Of a DNA stretch of 64,000 bases, positions 55,349 through 63,429 are shown piece by piece. Positions within the stretch are counted from its first letter, which is position 1; every line of letters begins with the position of its first letter. The stretch comes from an uncultured Bacteroidota bacterium (GTDB taxonomy: Bacteria; Bacteroidota; Bacteroidia; Bacteroidales; VadinHA17): assembly GCA_903824785.1 (NCBI GenBank), contig CAIJYD010000091.1, forward strand, positions 1-64,000, given 5' to 3'. The notes under the pieces were generated by a model. It made no database searches, had not been told where the DNA came from, and saw only the letters and a list, made by a program, of their open reading frames with translations. Position numbers and translations under genes: made by a program.

Positions 55349-56248
55349 ATGTACAAATACACCGCTTTTGGCTTGCAAATAGCCTCCGAACCCGAACTGC
55401 CCGGTTTAATGCCCGGCACCGGAAACCCTGATGTAACTATCAGGTTCGGAGTGGTTCCTGTTAACCTCCCCGAACCGATTAAAGGGAAAGGAGTGGCATA
55501 CGAATTAAACGACAAAAGCTTTCTGTTAAAAGTTCCAGGTATTGCCCGTTTTCTGGTAACCATGGGGAATGAAATTACGATTGAGAGAGATCCAGGTTCA
55601 GATGATATAGACCTCAGTTTCTTTACCATCAATACCCCGATAGGCGCACTATTGTACCAACGAGGTTATTTACCCATGCATGCCAGTGCCATTGAAATAA
55701 ATGGTGGGTGTGTCATATTTACAGGGGTTTCCGGTGTGGGAAAATCAACCATCCTTGCCTCCTTTCATCAGCACGGATATCCTGTTCTTGCTGACGAAAT
55801 TTGCGCGATCTCCCTATCTGACACGGGTGTACCCTTTGTCAATCCGGGAGCGGCATACACCTATCTGTGGAGGGATGTACTTGACCATTTTAAAAAGGAT
55901 GCCAGTACATTAAAACACCGGCAAAATAACCCTGAAAAATACAAGGTTCCTATTGATGAAAGGTTTTACAGCATGCCATTGCCATTAAAGAGAATTTATG
56001 TACTCGCCACAAAAAACACACCTGGTATCGAGATAGAGGAAATTAAAGGAAAGGAGAAGTTCCTCCCGATTAAATTAAATTCCTACCGACAGCGGATCGG
56101 AACTGCCATAAGTAATCCGGCCGCCTCCTTTTTGATGCACGCAAGCATAGGCAAACATACTGTTGTAAAGCAGATTTCGAGACCACATGATATCATCAAT
56201 ATTGATCATTTGCGCGAGATGATCATCAATGACATGAATCCCGAATGA
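55349..56248 (+). CDS. HprK-like peptide serine kinase, copy 1
   Basis: A 299-residue kinase with the P-loop GVSGVGKST near residue 128, ADEICAIS as the Walker B-like segment, and a C-terminal HPr-kinase-type domain. In lasso-peptide clusters such as that of paeninodin, kinases of this type phosphorylate the C-terminal Ser of the precursor. Both precursor candidates here end in Ser. The N-terminal half (about 1-155) is almost identical to copy 2, whereas the C-terminal part has diverged. The gene overlaps the sulfotransferase by four bases. Confidence 0.85.
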   Translation: MYKYTAFGLQIASEPELPGLMPGTGNPDVTIRFGVVPVNLPEPIKGKGVAYELNDKSFLLKVPGIARFLVTMGNEITIERDPGSDDIDLSFFTINTPIGALLYQRGYLPMHASAIEINGGCVIFTGVSGVGKSTILASFHQHGYPVLADEICAISLSDTGVPFVNPGAAYTYLWRDVLDHFKKDASTLKHRQNNPEKYKVPIDERFYSMPLPLKRIYVLATKNTPGIEIEEIKGKEKFLPIKLNSYRQRIGTAISNPAASFLMHASIGKHTVVKQISRPHDIINIDHLREMIINDMNPE

Positions 56249-57108
56249 AAAAAATTATCTGGCTGGCATCCTATCCTAAATCTGGCAATACCTGGTTCAG
56301 GATTTTTCTATCCAACCTGTTCGATGACAAAGAAGATCCTGCCGATATAAATAAAATTACCAGCACACAAGGCATAGCAAGTGCCCGACATATATTCGAT
56401 GAGACTACAGGCATTGAGGCCTCCGACCTTTCACATGATGAGGTGGATATTTTGCGCCCTGGGTTATATAACAGTATTTCAGACGAAGCCAAAGAAACCC
56501 TTTTTATAAAGGTTCACGATGCCTATACTTTTTTGCCTGATAGAAGTCCGCTGTTCCCTGCTTCAGCAACCAAAGGCATTATTTACATTATCCGTAACCC
56601 GCTGGACGTGGCAGTCTCCAATTCCAATCATAACAGATGTACTGTGCAAAAGAGCATTGAAAGGATGGGGGATGGAAGTTATGGTTTATGTGGAAAAAAC
56701 AAACGGCTGAAAGATCAGCTCCGGCAGAAAATAGGATCCTGGAGCGATCATGTGATGAGCTGGACCAATGCTCCCGATCAAAAGATTCATATCATCCGTT
56801 ACGAAGACATGAAACAAGCGCCGGCTGAATCTTTTACAGCAGCAATTCAATTTGCAGGGTTGCATTTTGACCCTGAGGCAGTTGAGGCAGCTATCAAAAA
56901 TAGCAGTTTCGAGGAGATGCAAAAGCAGGAAAAGGAGAAAGGGTTTAAAGAGAGACCGTCCGGAGCACTATCCTTTTTTCGCAAAGGAGAAGCAGGCTCC
57001 TGGCGTGAGCAGTTGACCCCGGAGCAGGTGAAGCAAATTTTACATGACCATGGCCGGGTGATGCAGTCATATGGTTATTTAACGCCTGAAGGCGAAATAG
57101 TTTATTAA
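56245..57108 (+). CDS. PAPS-dependent sulfotransferase, copy 1
   Basis: A 287-residue sulfotransferase. The PAPS 5'-phosphosulfate loop is ASYPKSGNTWFRIFLSNL near the N terminus, the 3'-phosphate-binding segment is YIIRNPLDVAVSNSNHN, and RKGEAGSWREQLTPEQ is the C-terminal PAPS motif. It probably transfers sulfate to a hydroxyl of the RiPP product; a Tyr in an acidic context is present in one precursor. It is co-transcribed with the kinase, and the B1 gene follows 32 bases later. Confidence 0.9.
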   Translation: MKKIIWLASYPKSGNTWFRIFLSNLFDDKEDPADINKITSTQGIASARHIFDETTGIEASDLSHDEVDILRPGLYNSISDEAKETLFIKVHDAYTFLPDRSPLFPASATKGIIYIIRNPLDVAVSNSNHNRCTVQKSIERMGDGSYGLCGKNKRLKDQLRQKIGSWSDHVMSWTNAPDQKIHIIRYEDMKQAPAESFTAAIQFAGLHFDPEAVEAAIKNSSFEEMQKQEKEKGFKERPSGALSFFRKGEAGSWREQLTPEQVKQILHDHGRVMQSYGYLTPEGEIVY

Positions 57109-57140
57109 CAGAATCATTAACAGTTAAATAGAACCGAAAT

Positions 57141-57440
57141 ATGAAAGCAGAAAGTAAGGTGACTTTAAAATCGGCTATCTCCAGGAACCCGGAGATCATT
57201 CACAGTGTCATGGACGACGAAATTGTGATGATGAGTGTGGATCAGGGGCTGTTTTTTGGGATAGATAAAATCGGCACTCATATCTGGAACCTGCTGGAAA
57301 CCCCGATAATAGTTGAAGAGCTGATTGAAAAACTGGTGGCTCACTACACCGTTGAAAGGGAAGTTTGCGAAATTGACACATTGCTTTTTCTCAACGATAT
57401 GTTGCTGAAAAAGGTCATTATGGTCGAAGAGGCACATTAA
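57141..57440 (+). CDS. PqqD-like RiPP recognition protein (B1), copy 1
   Basis: A 99-residue single-domain PqqD family protein. DEIVMMSVDQGLFFGIDKIG and IWNLLETPIIVEELIEKL, then FLNDMLLKKVIMV, follow the family pattern. In lasso and other RiPP systems this RRE domain binds the leader peptide and hands it to the B2 protease. It is the third gene of the kinase-sulfotransferase operon. Confidence 0.9.
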   Translation: MKAESKVTLKSAISRNPEIIHSVMDDEIVMMSVDQGLFFGIDKIGTHIWNLLETPIIVEELIEKLVAHYTVEREVCEIDTLLFLNDMLLKKVIMVEEAH

Positions 57441-57746
57441 TTATAAATGAAACGAAACATTGTACGGCTTTATGAGCAAAATACAAGCAATGAACATATT
57501 GGATGGCATTTTAAACATTGTAGCAGGTCATCTAATTCGTCGGATGTCTGGATTTTAGGTGAAACAACCGTTCAAGCTTTTCAAACCGCATATTCCCGTT
57601 TAAAGAATGTTAAGGATTACAATATAGATATCCACTTACAGCATATTTATATGTCCGGACAAGTGAATGTTTGAAGGTTATTGCAATAGGGTTAACCAAA
57701 TTATCAGAGATTAGGCTAATCGTTTTACTGGTAATTTCCCAATAAC
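57441..57746. other. intergenic region with one short unassigned frame
   Basis: A stretch between the B1 gene and the first precursor gene, which is on the opposite strand. Apart from the short ORF at 57447-57674 I see no further gene. A strong hairpin terminator is not evident. Confidence 0.35.
57447..57674 (+). pseudogene. short unassigned ORF after the B1 gene, perhaps a remnant
   Basis: A 75-codon frame begins seven bases after the B1 stop. It contains LYEQNTSNEHIGWHF and SSDVWILGETTVQAFQT. Shifting frame near 57640 would extend it by about 35 codons (YLYVRTSECLKVIAIGL) to a stop near 57760. The position fits a cyclase or peptidase gene in a lasso operon, but no motif of either is present. 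Unknown and possibly decayed. Confidence 0.35.
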
Positions 57747-57896
57747 TCAGGAGGTATATAAAGTATCCGGATCTCCTAAAATAAATAAACTTTCCACTTC
57801 TTCCGTCCCTAAAATAACAATGCCAGGGCAAATCCACATAGTTTTTAATTCCGAATTAATCCCGTTTTTATTGTCCTGTTGTTCTGTATTATTCAT
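57747..57896 (-). CDS. RiPP precursor peptide candidate A1
   Basis: A 49-residue peptide from the ATG at 57896; a longer frame to 57932 is less likely. The leader ends in WICPGIVILGTEEVES, which fits the lasso leader pattern [YW]xxPx[IL]xxLG(T). The C-terminal part is LFILGDPDTLYTS, with Asp residues that could close a ring and a terminal Ser. It shares length and leader motif with the second candidate, 105 bases upstream on the same strand. The cleavage site is not certain, and the core has no Gly in a suitable first position. Confidence 0.65.
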   Translation of the reverse strand: MNNTEQQDNKNGINSELKTMWICPGIVILGTEEVESLFILGDPDTLYTS

Positions 57897-58000
57897 AAAT
57901 ATTTTATTTAATTGTGTAAAATAGATGCACATTCATTAGCAAAAACAGATAAGATAATTTTATATTCAACGATACTGCGAGAGACTTGTTCCTCCATCCC

Positions 58001-58150
58001 TCAACTGGCATTTTTTGCATCGTCATAAGGATCTACCAATCCATATCCCTGGGCACTGTCATCTGTTAACTCCACCAATTCAGGCCGCACCCATTTAATA
58101 ACTTCTTGTTCCTGATTCACATCTTCCGAATTTGTTTGCTTGCTAGTCAT
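58001..58150 (-). CDS. RiPP precursor peptide candidate A2
   Basis: A 49-residue peptide from the ATG at 58150; the frame extends to 58225 but without leader-like sequence. The leader has WVRPELVELTDD, a close lasso-type [YW]xxPxLxxL motif. A likely core is GYGLVDPYDDAKNAS, with Gly first, Asp at position 9 (and 6 or 10) for a macrolactam, Tyr in an acidic DPYDD context and a terminal Ser. It lies upstream of A1 on the same strand, between the B1 and B2 genes on the other strand. Confidence 0.7.
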   Translation of the reverse strand: MTSKQTNSEDVNQEQEVIKWVRPELVELTDDSAQGYGLVDPYDDAKNAS

Positions 58151-58596
58151 AATTATCAATTTTTCGTGAAAAATACTTATACGAATCAATTTGGTAATGT
58201 AGTAATTTTTCTGAATAAAGGCCAAAACTTTTGCATTTTCTTTAAATTTAATATGATATCATTCCTATGCTCTTTATTATAATTACAGTAAATATAGCCA
58301 GAACACAATTGCTAGTAAGAGCTATTGAAATTGAAGTATTGCTATAACCATCATTAAGATCTATAACGTTACTTTTTTGACACTGGGAGTATTTCCCGGG
58401 AATCAAGATACTATATCCTGCCCTCGGGCAACTTGTGCAGAGAAGATGTTTTTTGTTCTCTATATTTGCCACTGAGACGAAAGAGACCTGGTAATGCACC
58501 GCAAATATGTTCATTGTATACACTATTTGAACTGTTTGCAGTTAGGGTCGAATTTCCATTATCTTTAGCAGAAATTGAAAAACTCAAGAACAGAGA
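58151..58596. other. divergent regulatory region between precursor and B2 genes
   Basis: About 450 bp with no convincing gene. A minus-strand frame at 58248-58523 has a hydrophobic end but no recognised features. On the plus strand, TTTG (58535-58538) and TATCTTTA (58560-58567), 21 bases apart, may be the B2 promoter. I see no exact -7 match for the precursor operon. Confidence 0.4.
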
Positions 58597-59034
58597 ATGC
58601 CTTCATTTTATTCAAAAATAAGAAAAGTAAGCGGGAGGGATTGGTGGCTTTTCTTTCGTGCCATATACTGGACCGGAATAGCCCGGATATTAATTGTTTT
58701 TGTTCCGTTAAAAAGGTTTTCATTCCTGTTGGGAACTCACATGAAGGTGACACCTGAATCGGATGTCTCTGAAAACATGGTATTGCTAAGAGCTGTTGGG
58801 GTTGCCGTAATCAGGGCAAGTCGTTTTGTGCCCTGGCGGTGCAAATGTTATGAACAGGCCATTGCAGCCAAAATGATCCTTCGTGGATACGGTCTTCAAA
58901 CCACCCTGTATTACGGAGTAGCAAAAGACCATGATAAAAAATTGATTGCCCACGCCTGGGTTCGATGTGGGAATTATATTGTTACTGGACGACCAGGGAT
59001 GGAACGGTTTACCATTGTTGGTACTTTTGCCTGA
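58597..59034 (+). CDS. lasso-type leader peptidase B2, copy 1
   Basis: A 145-residue transglutaminase-like cysteine protease of the lasso B2 family. A hydrophobic N-terminal segment (WWLFFRAIYWTGIARILI) is followed by the catalytic Cys in RCKCYEQAIAAKMILRG, LYYGVAK, and the catalytic His in AHAWVRCGNY. B2 cuts the leader, guided by B1. It is transcribed separately from B1. The kinase-sulfotransferase copy 2 follows 257 bases downstream with its own promoter. Confidence 0.88.
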   Translation: MPSFYSKIRKVSGRDWWLFFRAIYWTGIARILIVFVPLKRFSFLLGTHMKVTPESDVSENMVLLRAVGVAVIRASRFVPWRCKCYEQAIAAKMILRGYGLQTTLYYGVAKDHDKKLIAHAWVRCGNYIVTGRPGMERFTIVGTFA

Positions 59035-59257
59035 TTCATTTTCTATAAACATGCAAATCTGCAGGATCATAAAAACCACGATTAATTAGTTCTGGAATAA
59101 ATATGAGGCATATTGGTGTAGCAAAGATGCCGATCCGATTGTCCAGAATATTCCATGCAAAAAAAAGGATTTTATTCCGAAGGGAGGTCAAAATTCTTTA
59201 TCTTTTACGAAACAAACAACAGACATTACAAAGAAGCGATACCATTTGAATAATTGA

Positions 59258-59287
59258 TTGTTTTAGCACTCATTTTTACTAATTTTG
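59258..59287 (+). promoter_or_regulatory. promoter of kinase-sulfotransferase module 2
   Basis: TTG (59258-59260) and TAATTTTG (59280-59287) are 19 bases apart, as in copy 1. The predicted start site coincides with the ATG at 59292. Confidence 0.75.
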
Positions 59288-59291
59288 CTCA

Positions 59292-60191
59292 ATGTACAAA
59301 TACACCGCTTTTGGTTTGCAAATAGCCTCCGAACCCGAACTCCCAGGTTTGATGCCAGGAACAGGAAACCCTGATGTAATTATCAGGTTCGGAGTGGTCC
59401 CTGTTAACCTCCCCGAACCGATTAAAGGGAGAGGAGTGGCATACGAATTAAACGACAACAGCTTTCTGTTAAAAGTTCCAGGTATTGCCCGTTTTTTGGT
59501 AACCATGGGGAATGAAATTACGATTGAAAGAGATTCCGGATCAGATGATATAGACCTCAGCTTGTTTACCATTAATACCCCGATAGGCGCACTATTGTAT
59601 CAGCGAGGTTATTTCCCGATGCATGCCAGCGCCATTGAAATAAATGGCGGTTGTGCTATTTTTACAGGTGTTTCAGGAGTTGGAAAATCAACCATCCTGG
59701 CCTCCCTTCATCAGCAGGGCTACCATGTGGTCGCAGACGAAATCTGCGCCATTTCACTTTCAGGTAACGGCGAGCCTCATGTGCATCCGGGAGCGGCATA
59801 TACCTGGCTGTGGCGCGATGTGCTGGACCATTTCGGAACGGACACTGCAACGTTGACACATCGCCATAATAATCCGGAAAAGTACAAGTTACCTATTGAC
59901 GCGCGGTTTTTCAACACTAATCTGCCCTTAAAAAGAGTCTATATCCTCGATACCAAGAATACTCCTGGAATAGAAATGGTGGAGATTAAGGGTTCTGAAA
60001 AGTTAAAACAGATCATTCCCAATGCATACCGTTACCGTATCGGCAATACCATACACAATCCGATGGTCTTCTTTAACCTGAGTGCGAGTATCAGTAAATA
60101 TCCCATTGTCAGGAAGATTACCCGCCCTCCTGGTAATCAAAATATTGATTTATTACGGGAGTATATCATCAACGACCTGGAGAGCGAATGA
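59292..60191 (+). CDS. HprK-like peptide serine kinase, copy 2
   Basis: A 299-residue paralogue of the kinase at 55349. The P-loop GVSGVGKST and VADEICAIS are conserved. The first 155 residues differ from copy 1 at only about a dozen positions, but the C-terminal half differs much more (SGNGEPHVHPGAAYTWLWRD and later). The pattern suggests a common ATP-binding part and changed substrate recognition, perhaps one kinase for each precursor. It overlaps the sulfotransferase by four bases. Confidence 0.85.
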   Translation: MYKYTAFGLQIASEPELPGLMPGTGNPDVIIRFGVVPVNLPEPIKGRGVAYELNDNSFLLKVPGIARFLVTMGNEITIERDSGSDDIDLSLFTINTPIGALLYQRGYFPMHASAIEINGGCAIFTGVSGVGKSTILASLHQQGYHVVADEICAISLSGNGEPHVHPGAAYTWLWRDVLDHFGTDTATLTHRHNNPEKYKLPIDARFFNTNLPLKRVYILDTKNTPGIEMVEIKGSEKLKQIIPNAYRYRIGNTIHNPMVFFNLSASISKYPIVRKITRPPGNQNIDLLREYIINDLESE

Positions 60192-61051
60192 GAAATATCA
60201 TCTGGCTGGCATCCTATCCTAAATCGGGCAATACCTGGTTAAGGATTTTTTTATCTAACCTGCTTGATGACAAAGAAGATCCTGCCGATATAAATAATAT
60301 TACCAGCACACAAGGCATCGCCAGTGCCCGCCATATCTTCGATGAGATTACAGGTATTGAGTCTTCTGATCTGTCACACGAAGAGGTCGATATGTTGCGA
60401 TCCGGATTGTATGACATCATTTCAGAAGAAGCCAAAGATACCCTTTTTATAAAGGTTCATGATGCCTATACTTTTTTGCCGGATAAAAGCCCGCTTTTCC
60501 CTGCTTCAGCCACCAAAGGCATTATATACATTATACGTAACCCACTGGATGTAGCAGTCTCTTATTCCAATCACAACAGCTGCACGGTTCAGCATAGTAT
60601 TGAATTTATGAATGATGGGAGTTATGGATGGGGTACCCGGAACAATAGGCTTAAGGAGCAGCTCCGACAGAAAACAGGAACCTGGAGCAATCATGTGATG
60701 AGTTGGGCCAATGCTCCTCAACAAAAGGTTCATATCATCCGCTACGAAGACATGAAACAAGCACCGGTTGAATCTTTTACGGCAGCAATTCAGTTTGCAG
60801 GGTTGCATTTTGACCCGAAGTCAGTGGAGGCAGCGATCAAAAAGAGCAGCTTCGAAGAGATGCAAAAGCAGGAAAAGGAGAAAGGTTTTAAAGAGAGACC
60901 GATAGGCTCAGCCTCTTTTTTCCGTAAAGGTGAAGCAGGCTCCTGGCGGGAGCAGTTGACCCCGGAACAGGTGAAGCAAATCATAAATGACCATGGTCGG
61001 GTGATGCAGGCGTATGGTTATTTAACTCCAGAAGGCGAGATAGTGTATTGA
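60188..61051 (+). CDS. PAPS-dependent sulfotransferase, copy 2
   Basis: A 287-residue paralogue of the enzyme at 56245, with ASYPKSGNTWLRIFLSNL, YIIRNPLDVAVSYSNHN and RKGEAGSWREQLTPEQ conserved. Differences from copy 1 are scattered, with a cluster in the middle (SIEFMNDGSYGWGTRNNRLK). Same inferred role: sulfation of the peptide product. No B1 gene follows this copy. Confidence 0.9.
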   Translation: MRNIIWLASYPKSGNTWLRIFLSNLLDDKEDPADINNITSTQGIASARHIFDEITGIESSDLSHEEVDMLRSGLYDIISEEAKDTLFIKVHDAYTFLPDKSPLFPASATKGIIYIIRNPLDVAVSYSNHNSCTVQHSIEFMNDGSYGWGTRNNRLKEQLRQKTGTWSNHVMSWANAPQQKVHIIRYEDMKQAPVESFTAAIQFAGLHFDPKSVEAAIKKSSFEEMQKQEKEKGFKERPIGSASFFRKGEAGSWREQLTPEQVKQIINDHGRVMQAYGYLTPEGEIVY

Positions 61052-61210
61052 AATAATTATCATAATACAAATCACAACAAATAAATTGTATTATTCCTTC
61101 GGATGTAATTGTAAGACACAGTTTGTTTTCCTAATAAAATCAAGTAGGTTTCCTGACCACCTTGTGTTATTCAAAACTGTAGAACGGTCTCTCTTCTAAT
61201 TCGCTTCAGA

Positions 61211-62509
61211 TCATATTTCAGGTGGTAATTGAGTAAATAAATTTGCCGGATAGTTCTTTTGATATTTCCGGCGAAGGATCTTCTGAAATTTATCCAGATT
61301 CCTTGAATACTGTTTTGTGTTCAGAATTGACTGTATGCGTGTGGCTATAATATCTGATGAGTCCTCAAAAGAGGCCTTTTCACCCAATCCATGAAAGACA
61401 ATTCTGGCAGCATGTCCGTTATAATCGTAATTTGAGGCAGGTGGGAAAACCAGCATGGGTATTTTCAAAAACATGGCTTCATATACCGAACTCCCGCCGT
61501 GGGTTATAAAGAGGTGTGCTTTTTTCATGAATGCAAGCTGAGGACAAAAAGGGAAAATGAATACATTCAGCGACAGAGGCTTTACAATATTAATTAATCT
61601 ACTAGGGATGGAAATGAAGAAAAACCAATCCGGATGCCCGGCGCCAATAGTAATCAGGTTGTTGTAGAAATTGAGTAAAACTTCCTGGCTTAACATTTGT
61701 TCTATCACAGTTCCCATGGAAACATAAATACAAACACTCGATTCAGTTCGTTTCGCTAATTTAAGAAATAGTTCATGCAATGGTTCCAGGTTAACTTGTG
61801 TATTCAGGTTAAGCATCGGACCGACATATCTTTCCCAGGGTTTTAGTTCTTGTTTTTTAAAATCAAATTCTTCCGGAATCAGGTACCATTTTGATATGTT
61901 TGAAAAGGAAGGATGTATTGCATTGTAATTCCAGATAGCGTATTTATCAGGAAGCTTTTGCATGGAGAAGAGTAATTCGATCACTGCCTTTTTTCTTGAT
62001 TGTGACAGATTCTCTTCCTTAATTCCATCAGGGAAGGATCTTTTTTTCCACAACTCCGCAACATGTTCTCCCGGGAATTCAAATTGATTATGAGGCGGAA
62101 TCGTCTGGTTTGGGAAGGATGGAATAAATGTTGATAAGACAATTATATTCAATGTATTGAAGTGTTTTTTTAAGTGCAGAATATCAGTAGAACAAAACTC
62201 GTCAATAAAAACATATTCCGGCTTATATTTTTCTAGAAGCTGTCGTAACTCCCTTCCTCTTTGTTTGAATTGGGCTTTAATTTCATCCACTTCTATCTCG
62301 CTTCCTTTCCTCTTTTTACTAAGGATTGTGGAAAGTGAAAAAGTATTTAATGGCAGAATATTAAATTCTGCAATAAGATGACTCTGAATACCCTTGGGGT
62401 TGATACAATAGTGAACATCATAGCCATTTCGCCGGAAATATTTGGCTAACAGTAGAGATTTTACCAGATGACTCGTTAAAGGAGGATAAATAAAGAGGAC
62501 ATTTTTCAT
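61211..62509 (-). CDS. GT1-type glycosyltransferase
   Basis: A 432-residue protein of the UDP-glycosyltransferase/MGT group with GT-B fold. The N-terminal domain begins MKNVLFIYPPLTSHLVKSLL and the C-terminal donor-binding domain has VCIYVSMGTVIEQML and LFITHGGSSVYEAMFLKIPML. Members glycosylate small molecules or natural products. Its location between two sets of RiPP genes makes a tailoring role possible. Same strand as the second B2 gene, which is upstream. Confidence 0.85.
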   Translation of the reverse strand: MKNVLFIYPPLTSHLVKSLLLAKYFRRNGYDVHYCINPKGIQSHLIAEFNILPLNTFSLSTILSKKRKGSEIEVDEIKAQFKQRGRELRQLLEKYKPEYVFIDEFCSTDILHLKKHFNTLNIIVLSTFIPSFPNQTIPPHNQFEFPGEHVAELWKKRSFPDGIKEENLSQSRKKAVIELLFSMQKLPDKYAIWNYNAIHPSFSNISKWYLIPEEFDFKKQELKPWERYVGPMLNLNTQVNLEPLHELFLKLAKRTESSVCIYVSMGTVIEQMLSQEVLLNFYNNLITIGAGHPDWFFFISIPSRLINIVKPLSLNVFIFPFCPQLAFMKKAHLFITHGGSSVYEAMFLKIPMLVFPPASNYDYNGHAARIVFHGLGEKASFEDSSDIIATRIQSILNTKQYSRNLDKFQKILRRKYQKNYPANLFTQLPPEI

Positions 62510-62698
62510 TGAAAGTTTATTCTATTGTAAAGGTATAATTTGAATGTTAAGTAAACTCTTTAGAGCTGACCTTATCACATTTGGTAATATTAATAATTTC
62601 TAATTAGAGTCGAATGCCCGAAAAGTCAGAAATAAGATTAGAGCAAACACCTGTCTCTCAAGGAATGTTATAGCTGATGATAATAATACTCGATCCAG

Positions 62699-62779
62699 TT
62701 AATTAATGGGAATATTCCACAGCGGTACTGTTAATTGCTTCGAAAAAAGATTATGTCCATCCTTCGTTAATTTGTTCAT
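62699..62779 (-). other. 26-codon ORF overlapping the B2 stop
   Basis: An ATG at 62779 overlaps the TGA of the B2 gene (ATGA) and opens a 26-codon frame with LTVPLWNIPIN at its end. The overlap would allow coupled translation. One frameshift would extend it with WIEYYYHQL. It may be a small peptide or the start of a decayed gene. Confidence 0.25.
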
Positions 62780-63234
62780 GTCCTTTCTTTAGGTGATGAA
62801 ATGATCCGGTACTCCTCGACATTGCACCTGCCGCAAACAAAGTAGTTCCCAACTGTGACCCACGAATGGCCGACAGTTTCTTCAACAGATTTTTTCATAC
62901 CAATATAGAGGTTGAAAGGGATCTGATAATATTGCAGTAACACGGCTGCCTGCCATGATTGTTGCCGGCAGCTGTTTTGCCATGGGATATATCTTGCGGC
63001 AAGTGAAATAGCAAAGTTGATATCTCTGGCGATCGATAATTGTACAGAATTCGGGGTGCCTGAAGCATCAAGATTGCTAAAAGACCATTTTGTATTTTTA
63101 ATGAAAAACTTCATTTTAGCTGCTGTGTAGTGGTAAAAGGCAAGAATTAAAACGAAACAAAAGAATTTTTTTCTTCTGAATGGGATTCTGGAGAATGAAA
63201 TGACATTTTGGAAATTTTTTTGCAAAGAAACCAT
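62776..63234 (-). CDS. lasso-type leader peptidase B2, copy 2
   Basis: A 152-residue B2-like protease from the ATG at 63234; the open frame runs to 63414 but the extra 60 residues do not look like B2. The catalytic Cys is in NSCRQQSWQAAVLLQYY, then FNLYIGM, and the catalytic His is in VGHSWVTVGNYFVCG. It is only distantly similar to copy 1, so it is probably not a recent duplicate. A -7-like CAAAGTTA (63319-63326, minus-strand TAACTTTG) lies upstream. Confidence 0.82.
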   Translation of the reverse strand: MVSLQKNFQNVISFSRIPFRRKKFFCFVLILAFYHYTAAKMKFFIKNTKWSFSNLDASGTPNSVQLSIARDINFAISLAARYIPWQNSCRQQSWQAAVLLQYYQIPFNLYIGMKKSVEETVGHSWVTVGNYFVCGRCNVEEYRIISSPKERT

Positions 63235-63429
63235 GAAATGTTTATGTTTGATGCGGTTTTGCTTGAAGTCCTTGTGCGATGGAATAAATGACCAGTTCAA
63301 GCATTTACATTCAAAGTCCAAAGTTAACAATCCTTCAGACAATGAAAAACACAGCAAATCAAACCTTAGCATTATCTTGAAGTTATTTTTTTTCCTGTAA
63401 AACAGAAACCACATTAATTATTTGCCAAA

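Larger units (their letters stand above)
55313..57108 (+). repeat. kinase-sulfotransferase module, copy 1 of a 1796-bp duplication
   Basis: This segment and 59256-61051 have the same length (1796 bp), the same promoter, the same two gene lengths (299 and 287 residues) and the same four-base gene overlap. The first 36 bases, before the ATG, are practically identical. Divergence starts immediately after the sulfotransferase stop. Confidence 0.9.
59256..61051 (+). repeat. kinase-sulfotransferase module, copy 2 of a 1796-bp duplication
   Basis: Second copy of the segment at 55313-57108, in direct orientation 3943 bp to the right. It includes the promoter and both genes but not the B1 gene. Confidence 0.9.

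Noticed and set aside
55336-55632. Antisense frame over kinase copy 1, also present over copy 2 (59279-59572)
   Set aside because: The two antisense frames resemble each other only because the kinase genes were duplicated. Nothing suggests coding on that strand.
58248-58523. A 91-codon minus-strand frame upstream of the A2 precursor with a hydrophobic end
   Set aside because: No start signal, no recognised family and composition unlike neighbouring genes; it lies in the divergent regulatory region. A small membrane protein cannot be excluded.
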